Notes: generated from the sequence alone by a model not told the origin. Counted from the first letter of the stretch, positions 46,740-55,948 are shown. The stretch is 64,000 nt of DNA from Mycolicibacterium crocinum (GCF_022370635.2 NZ_CP092362.2:2294001-2358000); one strand, 5' to 3'. Translations and numbers: made by a program.

Positions 46740-47912
46740 GTGACATCCATTGGCCTGGGCATGCCCGCCCCGCCGGCGCCCGTGCTGGCGCCGCGCCGAC
46801 AGACCCGACAGCTCATGGTGCGCGACGTCGGCGTCGGCAGCGACTACCCGATCTCGGTGCAGTCGATGTGCACCACCAAGACCCATGACGTGAACTCGAC
46901 GCTGCAGCAGATCGCCGAGCTGACGGCCGCGGGCTGCGACATCGTCCGGGTGGCGTGCCCGCGCCAGGAAGACGCCGACGCGCTGTCCGAGATCGCCAAG
47001 CACAGCAACATTCCGGTGATCGCCGACATCCACTTCCAGCCCAAGTACATCTTCGCCGCGATCGACGCAGGCTGTGCGGCGGTGCGCGTCAACCCGGGCA
47101 ACATCAAGGAGTTCGACGGGCGGGTCGGCGAGGTCGCCAAGGCCGCGGGCGCCGCAGGCATTCCGATCCGGATCGGGGTCAACGCCGGCTCACTGGACAA
47201 GCGGTTCCTGGAGAAGTACGGCAAGGCCACCCCGGAGGCGCTCGTCGAGTCTGCGCTGTGGGAAGCCTCGCTGTTCGAGGAGCACGGCTTCGGCAACATC
47301 AAGATCAGCGTCAAGCACAACGACCCCGTCGTCATGGTCGCTGCCTACGAGCAGCTGGCCGAAAAGTGCGACTATCCCTTGCATCTCGGCGTGACCGAGG
47401 CCGGGCCGGCGTTCCAGGGCACGATCAAGTCGGCGGTCGCGTTCGGTTCGCTGTTGTCGCGGGGAATCGGCGACACGATCCGCGTCTCGCTGTCGGCACC
47501 GCCGGTTGAGGAAGTCAAGGTCGGCATCCAGATCCTCGAGTCGCTGAACCTGCGACCGCGCGGTCTGGAGATCGTGTCCTGCCCCTCGTGTGGCCGGGCT
47601 CAGGTCGACGTCTATACGTTGGCCAATGCGGTGTCGGCGGGTCTGGACGGGCTCGATGTGCCGTTGCGGGTGGCCGTGATGGGCTGCGTCGTCAACGGTC
47701 CGGGCGAGGCCCGCGAGGCCGATCTCGGCGTGGCGTCGGGCAACGGCAAGGGACAGATCTTCGTCAAGGGCGAAGTCATCAAGACCGTGCCGGAAGCGCA
47801 GATCGTCGAGACGCTGATTGAAGAGGCAATGAGACTCGCCTCCGAGATCGGCGACGCCCAGCGCGGCACGGATACATCTGCCAGCGGTTCGCCGGTCGTG
47901 ACCGTAAGCTGA
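46740..47912 (+). CDS. ispG: 4-hydroxy-3-methylbut-2-en-1-yl diphosphate synthase
   Basis: The 390-residue Fe-S enzyme reduces MEcPP to HMBPP late in the MEP pathway. It has the TIM-barrel substrate site with [19 protein letters not shown] and [17 protein letters not shown], and the 4Fe-4S domain with [10 protein letters not shown] and [14 protein letters not shown]. The C-terminus is extended by about 20 Ser/Thr residues. The start is the GTG at 46740, ten bases after the rip1 stop. It completes the dxr-rip1-ispG cluster. Confidence 0.96.
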   Translation: MTSIGLGMPAPPAPVLAPRRQTRQLMVRDVGVGSDYPISVQSMCTTKTHDVNSTLQQIAELTAAGCDIVRVACPRQEDADALSEIAKHSNIPVIADIHFQPKYIFAAIDAGCAAVRVNPGNIKEFDGRVGEVAKAAGAAGIPIRIGVNAGSLDKRFLEKYGKATPEALVESALWEASLFEEHGFGNIKISVKHNDPVVMVAAYEQLAEKCDYPLHLGVTEAGPAFQGTIKSAVAFGSLLSRGIGDTIRVSLSAPPVEEVKVGIQILESLNLRPRGLEIVSCPSCGRAQVDVYTLANAVSAGLDGLDVPLRVAVMGCVVNGPGEAREADLGVASGNGKGQIFVKGEVIKTVPEAQIVETLIEEAMRLASEIGDAQRGTDTSASGSPVVTVS

Positions 47913-47956
47913 TGGCGTAACCCGCCGGGGTTGTCGATCCGCAGAAAGTAACGCCC

Positions 47957-48811
47957 ATGTCGGCTCCGCCACTGTTCCGTCTGGTCGACGAACGACGGGT
48001 TTCAGTGGCGCGCGACGCCGCGGCGGTGGGCCGCGTGCTCGCCGACGATCCGGTGGCCTCCTGCATGGTGGCGGCCCGGGTCGCCGAGCATGGGGTGGAA
48101 CCGCAGGCCATCGGCGGAGAGCTGTGGACGCGCCGTCGCGCGGACGAATCGCTGTGTTACGCCGGGGCCAACCTGATCCCGCTGCGCGGTGCGCAGCCCG
48201 ACCTGCATGCATTCGCCGATAAGGCGATGAGCACCGCGCGCCGCTGCTCGTCTCTGGTCGGGCGGGCCGAGTTGGTGCTACCGATGTGGGATCGTCTGCA
48301 GCACGCGTGGGGACCCGCCCGCGACGTCCGCGACCGTCAACCACTCATGGCGCTGGGGGTGGCGCCGTCGTCCCGGATCGACCCGGCGGTGCGACGCGTG
48401 CGAGTCGACGAGCTCGACGCCTACCTGGTCGCCGCGATCGACATGTTCATCGGTGAGGTCGGTATTGACCCGCGGATCGGTGACGGCGGTCGGGGCTACC
48501 GGCGTCGGGTCGCCAGTCTGATCGCGGCGGGGCGCGCCTATGCCCGCTTCGAGCACGGCCAGGTTGTGTTCAAGGCCGAGGTGGGATCGCAGTCTCCGGT
48601 GGTCGGTCAGATCCAGGGCGTGTGGGTGCACCCGGAGTGGCGTGGCCACGGGCTCGGCACCGCGGGCACGGCGGCCGTGGCTGCCGCGGTGGTCAACAGC
48701 GGGCGCATCGCCAGCCTGTACGTCAACAGCTTCAACGAGGTCGCACGCGCGGCCTACGCCCGGGTGGGCTTCGCCGAGGTCGGGATGTTCGCGACGGTCC
48801 TGCTCGACTGA
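47957..48811 (+). CDS. GNAT acetyltransferase with N-terminal DUF4081 (Rv2867c-type)
   Basis: The 284-residue protein has an N-terminal domain (about 1-135, with DDPVASCMVAARVAEHG and MGxx-like GGELWTRR) and a C-terminal GNAT domain. The acetyl-CoA loop is VWVHPEWRGHGLGTAGTAAV (about 222-241), followed by LYVNSFNEVARAAYARVGFAEVG. It matches Rv2867c by position and architecture. The acceptor is unknown. ATG 47957 lies 44 bases after ispG, so it may be the last gene of the dxr-rip1-ispG transcript. Confidence 0.9.
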   Translation: MSAPPLFRLVDERRVSVARDAAAVGRVLADDPVASCMVAARVAEHGVEPQAIGGELWTRRRADESLCYAGANLIPLRGAQPDLHAFADKAMSTARRCSSLVGRAELVLPMWDRLQHAWGPARDVRDRQPLMALGVAPSSRIDPAVRRVRVDELDAYLVAAIDMFIGEVGIDPRIGDGGRGYRRRVASLIAAGRAYARFEHGQVVFKAEVGSQSPVVGQIQGVWVHPEWRGHGLGTAGTAAVAAAVVNSGRIASLYVNSFNEVARAAYARVGFAEVGMFATVLLD

Positions 48812-48876
48812 TTTCGTCATATTTACATTTGCCTGATCTGAGACGAGATCGTCCCACTCCCGCCTAATGTAGGTGC

Positions 48877-48896
48877 GACGCGATGTAAGTCGCGTC
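48877..48896. repeat. Inverted repeat upstream of first GH16 gene
   Basis: GACGCGA (48877-48883) and TCGCGTC (48890-48896) are perfect arms with a six-base loop TGTAAG. It lies six bases after a TAATGT minus-10-like element (48865-48870), so it would be at the very start of the transcript or form an operator. A closely similar dyad precedes the paralogous gene. Confidence 0.55.
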
Positions 48897-48965
48897 TATG
48901 TCGGGAGTTCGCGGGGGGCCCTGGGGATTTGCGGTCTGCTCGCGTTGTCGGATCGGGGGGTCGAC

Positions 48966-50351
48966 ATGCGGGGTCCTGTTTCTGGTTTGCCGTGCTCGGG
49001 TTGGGTGGCCGGGGCGCTGATGGCGGTAGGAGTCGGCGCGTCGATCACCGTGGGATGTGGGATCGCGGCAGCTGACGGTGGGTCGTCCGCTTCGTCGCAG
49101 TCCAGTGCGGCCCATTCGAATCCGTCGTCGCGCACCACTGCTGCCACGCGAGGCCCGCAGAAGAAAGCGGTGGTCGCGCGGCGCACCGCGGCGCCGGCGG
49201 CGGGAGTCGGGTCCACCGGGCGGCGGGTCAAGGTGGTGGCAGCGCCGCAAATAACCGCCTCGGCAACGGCGGCGGCTCAATCGTCGGAGTCGGCTAAGGC
49301 CACCAAAAGCGCTGCGGCAGCGGCTAATCCACTGAGCATCTTCAGCGCATTCGCCCGCCAAATCCAGGTCACATTCTTCAACCGCACGCCGACGATCTAT
49401 TACGACGCGTCCAAGAACGTCATCAACGGCGACGGCACGATCACCGGACAGGTTATCGGCAGCGACGCCGACGGGGACACGCTGAAATACACGGTCAGCA
49501 CCGCTGCCGACGGGACGGTGGAGGTCGACAGCTCCGGCAAGTTCACCTACACACCCGGATCGGGGTTCAACCCGACGACTGGTGACATCTTCACCGCGTC
49601 CGTCAGTGACGCGATGGCCGGTCGCTATCACGGTCTGATGGGCCTGCTCGTGCCCGGGTGGGGCTCGAAGGCGAGTCTCACCGCCAAGGTGACCGGAGCG
49701 ATTCCGCCGCCCGGCGACCCGGGCACCGGAACATGGGGCACGCCAACGAGATCCGCGTTCTTCACCCACTGGTCGGTGCTGTCGGACTGGTGGGTCTACA
49801 ACGGCGCGACGCAGCACGGGAATCGGACACCGAATCAGATCTCGTTCGCCGACGGCGTCATGACGCTCTCCGGCGACGCGGCAGGCAACGACGCCGGGAT
49901 CGCCTGGGGGCCGGGTCAGAAGTACGGCGCGTGGGAGGTTCGGGTCAAGATCCCCGCCGGTGCACCCAACTATGATCCGGTGCTGCTGCTGTGGCCGGAC
50001 GCCGAAAATTGGCCTACCGGTGGCGAAATCGACTTCATGGAGATCTGGGGCGACGGGTCCCGGCAAGCGGTGAACTCCGTTCTGCACTACTCGTCGACCA
50101 ATCAGCAGGCGGGCGCGACCATGAAGGTGGACGCCACGCAGTGGCACACCTACGCGGTGAAGTGGACACCCACCGAGATCACCACCTATGTCGACGGCAC
50201 GCCGATCTTCACCACCAATGACACCTCGATGTTCCCGCCCGGCCCGATGCACCTGGCTATCCAGCTGGACATGCTGGGCCCCGACATCTCCGCCGAAGCG
50301 CAGATGCAGGTGGCGTGGGTCAAAGAGTATTCGTTGGCGTCGATCGCCTGA
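48966..50351 (+). CDS. Secreted glycoside hydrolase family 16 protein with N-terminal repeat domain
   Basis: The 461-residue precursor has a signal helix (about 12-35), then an Ala/Ser/Thr-rich low-complexity linker (about 37-130). A VCBS-like beta domain (about 145-240, with NGDGTITGQVIGSDADGDTLKYTV) follows, and a GH16 jelly-roll comes last. The catalytic motif ExDxxE is Glu354-Asp356-Glu359 in GGEIDFMEIWG. GH16 enzymes cleave beta-1,3/1,4-glucans and galactans. ATG 48966 is preferred because GGGGGG precedes it and a signal helix follows; in-frame GTG 48873 would add 31 residues. A paralogue follows in tandem. Confidence 0.85.
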   Translation: MRGPVSGLPCSGWVAGALMAVGVGASITVGCGIAAADGGSSASSQSSAAHSNPSSRTTAATRGPQKKAVVARRTAAPAAGVGSTGRRVKVVAAPQITASATAAAQSSESAKATKSAAAAANPLSIFSAFARQIQVTFFNRTPTIYYDASKNVINGDGTITGQVIGSDADGDTLKYTVSTAADGTVEVDSSGKFTYTPGSGFNPTTGDIFTASVSDAMAGRYHGLMGLLVPGWGSKASLTAKVTGAIPPPGDPGTGTWGTPTRSAFFTHWSVLSDWWVYNGATQHGNRTPNQISFADGVMTLSGDAAGNDAGIAWGPGQKYGAWEVRVKIPAGAPNYDPVLLLWPDAENWPTGGEIDFMEIWGDGSRQAVNSVLHYSSTNQQAGATMKVDATQWHTYAVKWTPTEITTYVDGTPIFTTNDTSMFPPGPMHLAIQLDMLGPDISAEAQMQVAWVKEYSLASIA

Positions 50352-50428
50352 CCGACTCGAAAAAGTTGTCGGCTCAAATGAATTCCGCGAGTTGGCTTTT
50401 GTCGGCGTCAATTGGCGCTATGTTTTTA

Positions 50429-50445
50429 GCGCGACTAAGTCGCGC
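50429..50445. repeat. Inverted repeat upstream of second GH16 gene
   Basis: GCGCGACT (50429-50436) and AGTCGCGC (50438-50445) are perfect 8-bp arms around a single A. It sits four bases after TATGTT (50419-50424), a minus-10-like hexamer. The core AAGTCGCG and a downstream TGTCGGG(G)AG are shared with the leader of the first GH16 gene. Confidence 0.55.
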
Positions 50446-50516
50446 CAACAGGGGCCGGTGTCGGGGAGACCGCCGTGTGGCGCCCCATGCCGCGCGAGCA
50501 GGGTAGGGGGAACATC

Positions 50517-51629
50517 ATGGGGCGAGAGTCTTATTCGCCGGCGATCTATGCGGGATGGACCGGCGGTGCGGTAGCCGCGCTCGGAATCGGTGCGGCACTG
50601 CTGTCCGGCGCCGGCGCCGCCGCGGCGGACGCCGCGTCGGGATCCGGTTCGGGGTCGTCACCGTCCGCGCACTCGGCACCGCGCAATTCGGCGGGCCCGA
50701 GCGCGAGCGGTCACTCGGCCCGGCCGGCCAAGCCCGCCGCGACCACCACTTCGGGCACGCGATCAGCCGCCACGCCGACTGTTCGCGCCGCCGCGCTGAC
50801 CAGTTCGACGCAGGAGAGCGCCTCGCCGGCCAGTGTCACCACCCTGACCAAGGCCGCCGCGCCGGTGAAGTCGCCGCTGCCCAACCCGATGGCCATGGTG
50901 ACCGCTGCGGTCAACGCATTCTTCAAGCAAGTCCAGACCTCATTCACCGCGGCGGCCAGGACCGCGGCCCCGTCGACCGGGACTGCGGCGCCGCGCACCG
51001 GTCCGGCAACGTGGGGGACACCGACGCGCACGACCTACTTCACCGATCCCTCGGTGCTGTCCGGGTGGTCGGTCTACACCGGCACCTACCCGGAAGGCAC
51101 CCGCACCCCGACCGCTCTGTCGTTCGCCAACGGCGTCATGACGATCACGGGGGACGCGCAGGGCAACGACGAGGGCATCGCATGGATGCCGGGCCAGAAG
51201 TACGGCGGCTGGGAGGTGCGTCTGCGTGTTCCGGCAGGTGCGGCCAACTATGACCCGGTCTTGCTGCTGTGGCCGGACGCCGAAAACTGGCCCAAGGGCG
51301 GTGAAGTCGACTTCATGGAGATGTGGGACGACCCGACGCGCCAGACGGTGCACTCGGTCCTGCACTATGGCCAGACCAACAAGATGGTCATGGCCAGCGT
51401 GGCGATGGACGCCACGCAGTGGCACACCTACGCGGTGAAGTGGACGTCCACGCAGATCACCACCTATGTCGACGGGGTGCCGCTGTTCACCTCGACCAAC
51501 AAGTCGCAATTCCCGCCAGGCGCCATGCACCTGTGCATCCAGCTGGACACCATGGGGCCGGACATCGCCGCCGGCGCGACGATGGAAGTCGCCTGGGCCA
51601 AGCAGTATTCGCTGGCTGCGGTCACCTGA
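50517..51629 (+). CDS. Secreted glycoside hydrolase family 16 protein (tandem paralogue)
   Basis: The 370-residue precursor has a signal peptide (about 1-36, ending AAADA) and a Ser/Ala/Thr linker (about 37-110). A short amphipathic NPMAMVTAAVNAFFKQVQTSF follows, then a GH16 domain closely related to that of the preceding gene. The catalytic ExDxxE is Glu263-Asp265-Glu268 in GGEVDFMEMWDD. Unlike its neighbour it has no VCBS-like domain. ATG 50517 follows GGTAGGGGG by six bases. A hairpin terminator made of heptamer repeats follows. Substrate, whether own envelope glycan or plant/fungal glucan, is unknown. Confidence 0.87.
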   Translation: MGRESYSPAIYAGWTGGAVAALGIGAALLSGAGAAAADAASGSGSGSSPSAHSAPRNSAGPSASGHSARPAKPAATTTSGTRSAATPTVRAAALTSSTQESASPASVTTLTKAAAPVKSPLPNPMAMVTAAVNAFFKQVQTSFTAAARTAAPSTGTAAPRTGPATWGTPTRTTYFTDPSVLSGWSVYTGTYPEGTRTPTALSFANGVMTITGDAQGNDEGIAWMPGQKYGGWEVRLRVPAGAANYDPVLLLWPDAENWPKGGEVDFMEMWDDPTRQTVHSVLHYGQTNKMVMASVAMDATQWHTYAVKWTSTQITTYVDGVPLFTSTNKSQFPPGAMHLCIQLDTMGPDIAAGATMEVAWAKQYSLAAVT

Positions 51630-51641
51630 CGAACCCTGGCC

Positions 51642-51685
51642 CGACGCCCGACGCCCGACGCCCGACTTGAGGCGTCGGGCGTCGG
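51642..51685 (+). terminator. Heptamer repeat array forming a terminator-like hairpin
   Basis: Three and a half copies of CGACGCC run from 51642 to 51666. The last two copies (51648-51662) pair with GGCGTCGGGCGTCGG (51671-51685) to form a perfect 15-bp stem with an eight-base loop. Only a weak T-rich stretch follows, so it would be a GC-rich terminator of the mycobacterial kind or a transcript stabiliser. The extra upstream copies allow alternative registers. Confidence 0.6.
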
Positions 51686-51731
51686 TGTGTTTGCGGCACT
51701 TTCGGGTCACGGGCTCATAACATTGGCCCCA

Positions 51732-53555
51732 ATGGCTACTTGCACCTCATTAGCAACACGAGTCACAGGCATCATCTCGGTTTTGGCGGTGGTGGCGGCA
51801 TCGGCGACGCTGTCGGCGTGCACCCCGCGCCCGGACGGGCCCGGGCCGGCCGCGGAGAAGTTCTTCGCCGACCTCACCAAGGGGGACACCGCCTCGGCGG
51901 CGCAGCTCTCCGACAAGCCGGCCGATGCCCAGGCCGCGCTCAACGAGGCGTGGGCCGGGTTGCAGGCCACCCATCTCGACGCCCAGATCCTCGGCTCGCG
52001 TTACACCGAGGACACCGGCAGCGTGAACTACCGCTTCACCTGGCAGTTGCCGAAGAAGCGGACCTGGACCTACGACGGCGTTCTGCAGATGATCCGCGAC
52101 GAGGGCAACTGGCGCGTCCGCTGGACCCCCACCGGATTGCATCCCAAACTCGGTGAGCATCAACACTTTTCACTGCGTGCCGACGCACCTCGCCGGGCAT
52201 CGGTGAATGAGCTCGGCGGTACCGACGTGCTGGCCCCGGCCAACCTCTACCGCTATCAGCTCGACGCCGCCAAGGCGGGCAGCGCGCTGATGTCCACCGC
52301 GCGGGTGGTCGCCGACCAGCTGCGCCAGTTCGACAACACCCTGGACCCGCAGCGCCTGGCGGAGCAGGCCAGCTCGTCGAGCGCACCGCTGGATCTGGTG
52401 ACGCTGAAGCCGGTGGACCACGACAAGGTGGGTCAGGCGCTGGACATGCTGCCCGGCGTCGTCGTCACCCCGCTGGCCGACCTGTTGCCGACCGACGACC
52501 ACTTCGCCCCGGCAGTCATCAACCAGGTGAAGAAAGCGGTGATCGACCAGCTCGACGGCGAGGCCGGCTGGAAAGTGGTCAGCGTCAACCAGAACGGCGC
52601 AGACATCGACGTGCTGCACGAGGTCGCGCCGACCCCGGCGCCGTCGATTTCCATCACGCTGGACCGCGCGGTGCAAAACGCCGCGCAGCACGCCGTCGAT
52701 ACCCAGGGCCGCAAGGCGATGCTGGTGGTGATCAAGCCGTCGACCGGTGAAATCCTCGGTGTCGCGCAGAACGCGGCGGCCGATGCCGACGGCCCGGCGG
52801 CCACCACCGGCCTGTACCCGCCGGGTTCGACCTTCAAGATCATCACCGCCGGCGCGGCCATCGACCGCAAGATGGCCACGCCCAACACCCTGCTCGGCTG
52901 CCCGGGTGAGATCGACATCGGCCACCGAACGGTGCCGAACTACAACAAGTTCGACCTCGGCACGGTCCCGATGTCCAAGGCGTTCGCGAACTCGTGCAAC
53001 ACCACGTTCGCCGAACTGGCCAGCCGGATGCCCCCGACCGCGCTGACCGTCGCCGCCTCGCAGTACGGCATCGGTCCGGACTACACGATCGACGGATTGA
53101 CCACGGTCACCGGCACGGTGCCGCCGACGGTGAACCTGGCCGAGCGCACCGAGGACGGCTTCGGCCAAGGCAAGGTCCTGGTCACGCCCTTCGGGATGGC
53201 ACTGGTGGCCGCGACCGTGGCGGCGGGCAAGACGCCCAGCCCCCACCTGATCGTGGGCAGCCAGACCGCCGAGACCGGTGATCATCCGCCGATTTCACCG
53301 GCCATGCTCGACGGCTTGCGCCCGATGATGCGACTGGTGGTGACCAACGGCACCGCCAAGGACATCAACGATGCCGGCGACGTGCGCGGCAAGACGGGGG
53401 AGGCGGAGTTCGAGGGCGGCTCGCACGCCTGGTTCGCCGGCTACCGCGGTGACATGGCGTTCGCGGCGCTGATCGTGGGTGGCGGCAGTTCGGAGTATGC
53501 CGTCCGGATGGTCAAGATGATGCTGCAGGAGCTTCCCGCCGACTATCTGGCCTGA
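51732..53555 (+). CDS. Penicillin-binding lipoprotein (Rv2864c-type)
   Basis: The 607-residue precursor has a signal peptide with lipobox LSAC, then an NTF2-like/MecA-N domain (about 30-150) and a PBP dimer domain. The transpeptidase domain carries Ser366-Lys369 in PPGSTFK, Ser421-Asn423 in NSCN and Lys554 in GKTG. This is a class B PBP that cross-links peptidoglycan and binds beta-lactams. Position after the GNAT gene fits Rv2864c. ATG 51732 is preferred; TAACAT (51718-51723) would allow a leaderless start. Confidence 0.92.
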   Translation: MATCTSLATRVTGIISVLAVVAASATLSACTPRPDGPGPAAEKFFADLTKGDTASAAQLSDKPADAQAALNEAWAGLQATHLDAQILGSRYTEDTGSVNYRFTWQLPKKRTWTYDGVLQMIRDEGNWRVRWTPTGLHPKLGEHQHFSLRADAPRRASVNELGGTDVLAPANLYRYQLDAAKAGSALMSTARVVADQLRQFDNTLDPQRLAEQASSSSAPLDLVTLKPVDHDKVGQALDMLPGVVVTPLADLLPTDDHFAPAVINQVKKAVIDQLDGEAGWKVVSVNQNGADIDVLHEVAPTPAPSISITLDRAVQNAAQHAVDTQGRKAMLVVIKPSTGEILGVAQNAAADADGPAATTGLYPPGSTFKIITAGAAIDRKMATPNTLLGCPGEIDIGHRTVPNYNKFDLGTVPMSKAFANSCNTTFAELASRMPPTALTVAASQYGIGPDYTIDGLTTVTGTVPPTVNLAERTEDGFGQGKVLVTPFGMALVAATVAAGKTPSPHLIVGSQTAETGDHPPISPAMLDGLRPMMRLVVTNGTAKDINDAGDVRGKTGEAEFEGGSHAWFAGYRGDMAFAALIVGGGSSEYAVRMVKMMLQELPADYLA

Positions 53556-53571
53556 CCGCGGCTAGCCGGCC

Positions 53572-53865
53572 TCAGAACGCCGGCAACCGCAGCAGGCTGT
53601 CGTTCCAGTGGTCGTCGTGACCGTAGCTCCGCAGATACTTGGCCCGCCGCAGGGCCCTGGACCTGAAGAGGTCGAAGACGCCGACTTCCGAGTGGTGGTC
53701 ATCGCCCGCGATATACGCGGTGTCGCCGCGGCCGAGTCGGGTGACCATCTGCTCGCGCCGGCAGCTCCCGATGTCGCTGCCGACGCGGTATTGAACCTCC
53801 ACGACGTGGCGATAGTCGTCACTGTGCGACGGTGACATGCGTCGAGCAATTATTTGATAGCGCAT
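53572..53865 (-). CDS. DUF3892 family small protein
   Basis: The 97-residue protein has the pattern of DUF3892: a charged N-terminal half with ARRMSPSHSDDYRHVVEVQYR, then GDTAYIAGDDHHSEVGVFDLFRSRALRRAKYLRSYGHDDHWNDSLLRLPAF. No signal or membrane segment is present. Function unknown; family members are scattered in bacteria and some sit in mobile regions. A good GGAGG precedes the ATG by seven bases, so translation is likely real. It converges on the PBP gene. Confidence 0.75.
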   Translation of the reverse strand: MRYQIIARRMSPSHSDDYRHVVEVQYRVGSDIGSCRREQMVTRLGRGDTAYIAGDDHHSEVGVFDLFRSRALRRAKYLRSYGHDDHWNDSLLRLPAF

Positions 53866-54002
53866 CGTGAGACCTCCAACTATGCAGCTAGAAGATGTGC
53901 AAGCCAGTATATATCCGTTGCCAGAATTGCATCTGAATGTTCAAAACGTTCGCGGGTCGTGGCCTGATCGAGACCGGCGCTTCCCGGGTGTTTAGATGAG
54001 GC

Positions 54003-54917
54003 GTGGCCAACCGGATTCAGAGTTTGCTCGGGGTCACCTACCCCGTGGTTCAAGCGCCGATGACCTACATCGCGCGCGCTTCGCTCGCCGCCGCGGTGTC
54101 CGAGGCCGGTGGGCTTGGGGTGATCGAAACGCTGACTCCGGAGGGTCGCGCCGATGTTCTGCGGGTGCGCGAGCTCACCGACCGGCCGGTCGGTGCGAAC
54201 CTGATGATTCAGGGCTGGAAGCGGGACCCGTCGATCGTCGATGTGCTGGCCGAGGCGAACGTCCGGCACGTTTTCACCTCCGCGGGCGATCCGGCGCTGT
54301 TCACCGCGCGACTGCACGACGCGGGCATGACGGTGGTGCACGTGGTGGGTTCGCTGAAAGGCGCGTTGAAGGCTGTCGACGCCGGCGTGGATGCGCTGGT
54401 GGTCGAGGGCGTCGAGGGTGGCGGTTTCAAGTCGGCCCTCGGGGCGTCCACCCTGGTGTTGCTCCCGCTGATCGCCGAACAGGTCGATCTGCCGCTGATC
54501 GCGGCCGGTGGGATTTGCGACGCTCGGTCGGCTGCCGCGGCGGTGGTACTGGGCGCCGAGGGTGTGCAGATGGGCACCCGCATGCTGGCCAGCCGGGAGG
54601 CGGCCGTGCACGCGAACTTCAAGGACGCCATCGTCGCCGCCGACGACTCCGGGACGATCCTGCTCGACTTGCCCGGTAATCCGACGATGCGGGTGTTGCA
54701 TGTCGGTCTGGCCCGCCGGGTGTCGACCGAGGGCGCGACCGCGCCGCTGATCAGCGGCGTGACCGAGCTCTACTTCGAGGGCGACATGGAAGCCAGCGTC
54801 GCCAACACCGGCCAGGTCTCGTCACGCATCGGCCAGGTTCTCCCGGTCGCCGACATCGTCCGCGACACCTGGCTGGGCGCGCAGGACGTGCTGACCGGGG
54901 CGGCCGCCCGGCTCTGA
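54003..54917 (+). CDS. Nitronate monooxygenase (2-nitropropane dioxygenase family)
   Basis: The 304-residue FMN enzyme oxidises alkyl nitronates such as the toxin propionate-3-nitronate. The TIM-barrel motifs are YPVVQAPMTYIARASLAAAVSEAGGLGVI near the N-terminus, VEGVEGGGFKSALGASTLVLLPLI and IAAGGICDARSAAAAVVLGAEGVQMGTRML for FMN phosphate binding. The GTG 54003 start matches the family N-terminus MANRIQSLLG. It converges on the Rieske gene with one base between the stops. Confidence 0.9.
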   Translation: MANRIQSLLGVTYPVVQAPMTYIARASLAAAVSEAGGLGVIETLTPEGRADVLRVRELTDRPVGANLMIQGWKRDPSIVDVLAEANVRHVFTSAGDPALFTARLHDAGMTVVHVVGSLKGALKAVDAGVDALVVEGVEGGGFKSALGASTLVLLPLIAEQVDLPLIAAGGICDARSAAAAVVLGAEGVQMGTRMLASREAAVHANFKDAIVAADDSGTILLDLPGNPTMRVLHVGLARRVSTEGATAPLISGVTELYFEGDMEASVANTGQVSSRIGQVLPVADIVRDTWLGAQDVLTGAAARL

Positions 54918-54918
54918 G

Positions 54919-55320
54919 TCAGCCGGCGACGACGTTGCCGCCGGCGACCTTCACCGCCACCGGGGTCAACGGCGTCATGGCCGGCCCGCGCAGAACCGCG
55001 CCGTCCAGGCCGAAACGGCTGCCGTGACACGGGCAGTCGAGCCTGCCGTCGGTGACCGAGGAAAGCTTGCAGCCGGCATGGGTGCACCGGGCGACGAACG
55101 CGTCGAAGACCCCGGCTCTCGGCTGAGTGACGACGGTGTCGCCGACGACCTTGCCCGAGCCCACCGGGATCTCGGCGGTGGCGGCCAGAACCTGACCCGG
55201 CGCGGTGGTCGTCGGCGGTGCGACGAGTTCACCGGTGTTGGCGTTGCAGGCGGCGATCGGTACGACGGCGGCCCCGATCAGGACGGTTCGGCGGGGCAGC
55301 CCAGAGATCGACGCACTCAT
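54919..55320 (-). CDS. Rieske 2Fe-2S lipoprotein
   Basis: The 133-residue precursor has a twin-arginine-like signal (GLPRRTVLIGAAVVPIAAC) that ends in a lipobox-like Cys, so it may be Tat-exported and lipid-anchored. The Rieske cluster motifs are CTHAGC and CPCHGSRF (CxHx2C and Cx2H after an 11-residue gap), and GAVLRGPAMTPL follows. No oxidase or cytochrome gene is adjacent, so its redox partner is unknown. Confidence 0.88.
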   Translation of the reverse strand: MSASISGLPRRTVLIGAAVVPIAACNANTGELVAPPTTTAPGQVLAATAEIPVGSGKVVGDTVVTQPRAGVFDAFVARCTHAGCKLSSVTDGRLDCPCHGSRFGLDGAVLRGPAMTPLTPVAVKVAGGNVVAG

Positions 55321-55357
55321 CGGCCCAGGCTAGCCGAGGTGGAACAGGTACCGTGGA

Positions 55358-55939
55358 ATGGCCATGACTGGAATCGAGCACACACCTGGGCTGCGGGTTT
55401 CCGACGCTGATCGCAATGGAACGCTGCGGCGGCTGCACAACGCCGTCGCGCTGGGGCTGATCGATATCGGCGAATTCGAGGAGCGTTCGGCGCAGGTGTC
55501 GGCGGCCCGGATGCACGAAGATCTCAACGCTCTGGTCGACGATCTGCCCGGGCCGGGCGCCATCGTCACCTCGGCAGCGGACCGGGTCGAACTGCGCGGC
55601 TGGATGGGCTCGCTCAAGCGGCACGGTGAGTGGACCGTGCCGACCCGGCTGGCGCTGGTGCGCCGCGTCGGCTCGGTCGACCTCGACCTGACCAACGCCC
55701 GGTTCGCCGGACCCGTCGTGGTGATCGAACTCGATCTGGTGCGCGGGTCGCTCGATCTCCGGTTGCCCGACGGTGCCAGCGCATCGATCGACGATGTCAC
55801 GGTCTACGCCGGCAGCGCCCGTGACCGTCGCAAGGAACCTCCGGCCGAGGGCAGCCCGCATGTCGTGCTCACCGGGCGGGTGGTGATGGGGTCGGTCAAC
55901 GTCCGCGGTCCCAAGCGCCCGCTGTTGCGGCGCCATTAG
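55358..55939 (+). CDS. DUF1707 domain protein
   Basis: The 193-residue protein begins with the DUF1707 (SHOCT-like) motif LRVSDADRNGTLRRLHNAVALGLIDIGEFEERSAQVSAARMHEDLNALVDDLPG. A second part (about 75-190) is predicted beta-rich, with SVDLDLTNARFAGPVVVIELDLVRGSLDLRLPDG, resembling the LiaF-type C-terminal repeats. DUF1707 proteins are actinobacterial and often membrane-stress linked, but no activity is established. ATG 55364 is an alternative start. It lies nine bases before map. Confidence 0.82.
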   Translation: MAMTGIEHTPGLRVSDADRNGTLRRLHNAVALGLIDIGEFEERSAQVSAARMHEDLNALVDDLPGPGAIVTSAADRVELRGWMGSLKRHGEWTVPTRLALVRRVGSVDLDLTNARFAGPVVVIELDLVRGSLDLRLPDGASASIDDVTVYAGSARDRRKEPPAEGSPHVVLTGRVVMGSVNVRGPKRPLLRRH

Positions 55940-55948
55940 GCTGGCGAC

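Noticed and set aside
48841..48965. c-di-AMP (ydaO-type) riboswitch upstream of GH16
   Set aside because: The invariant GGGGAACC-like core and its terminal loop are not present; only a short dyad is visible.
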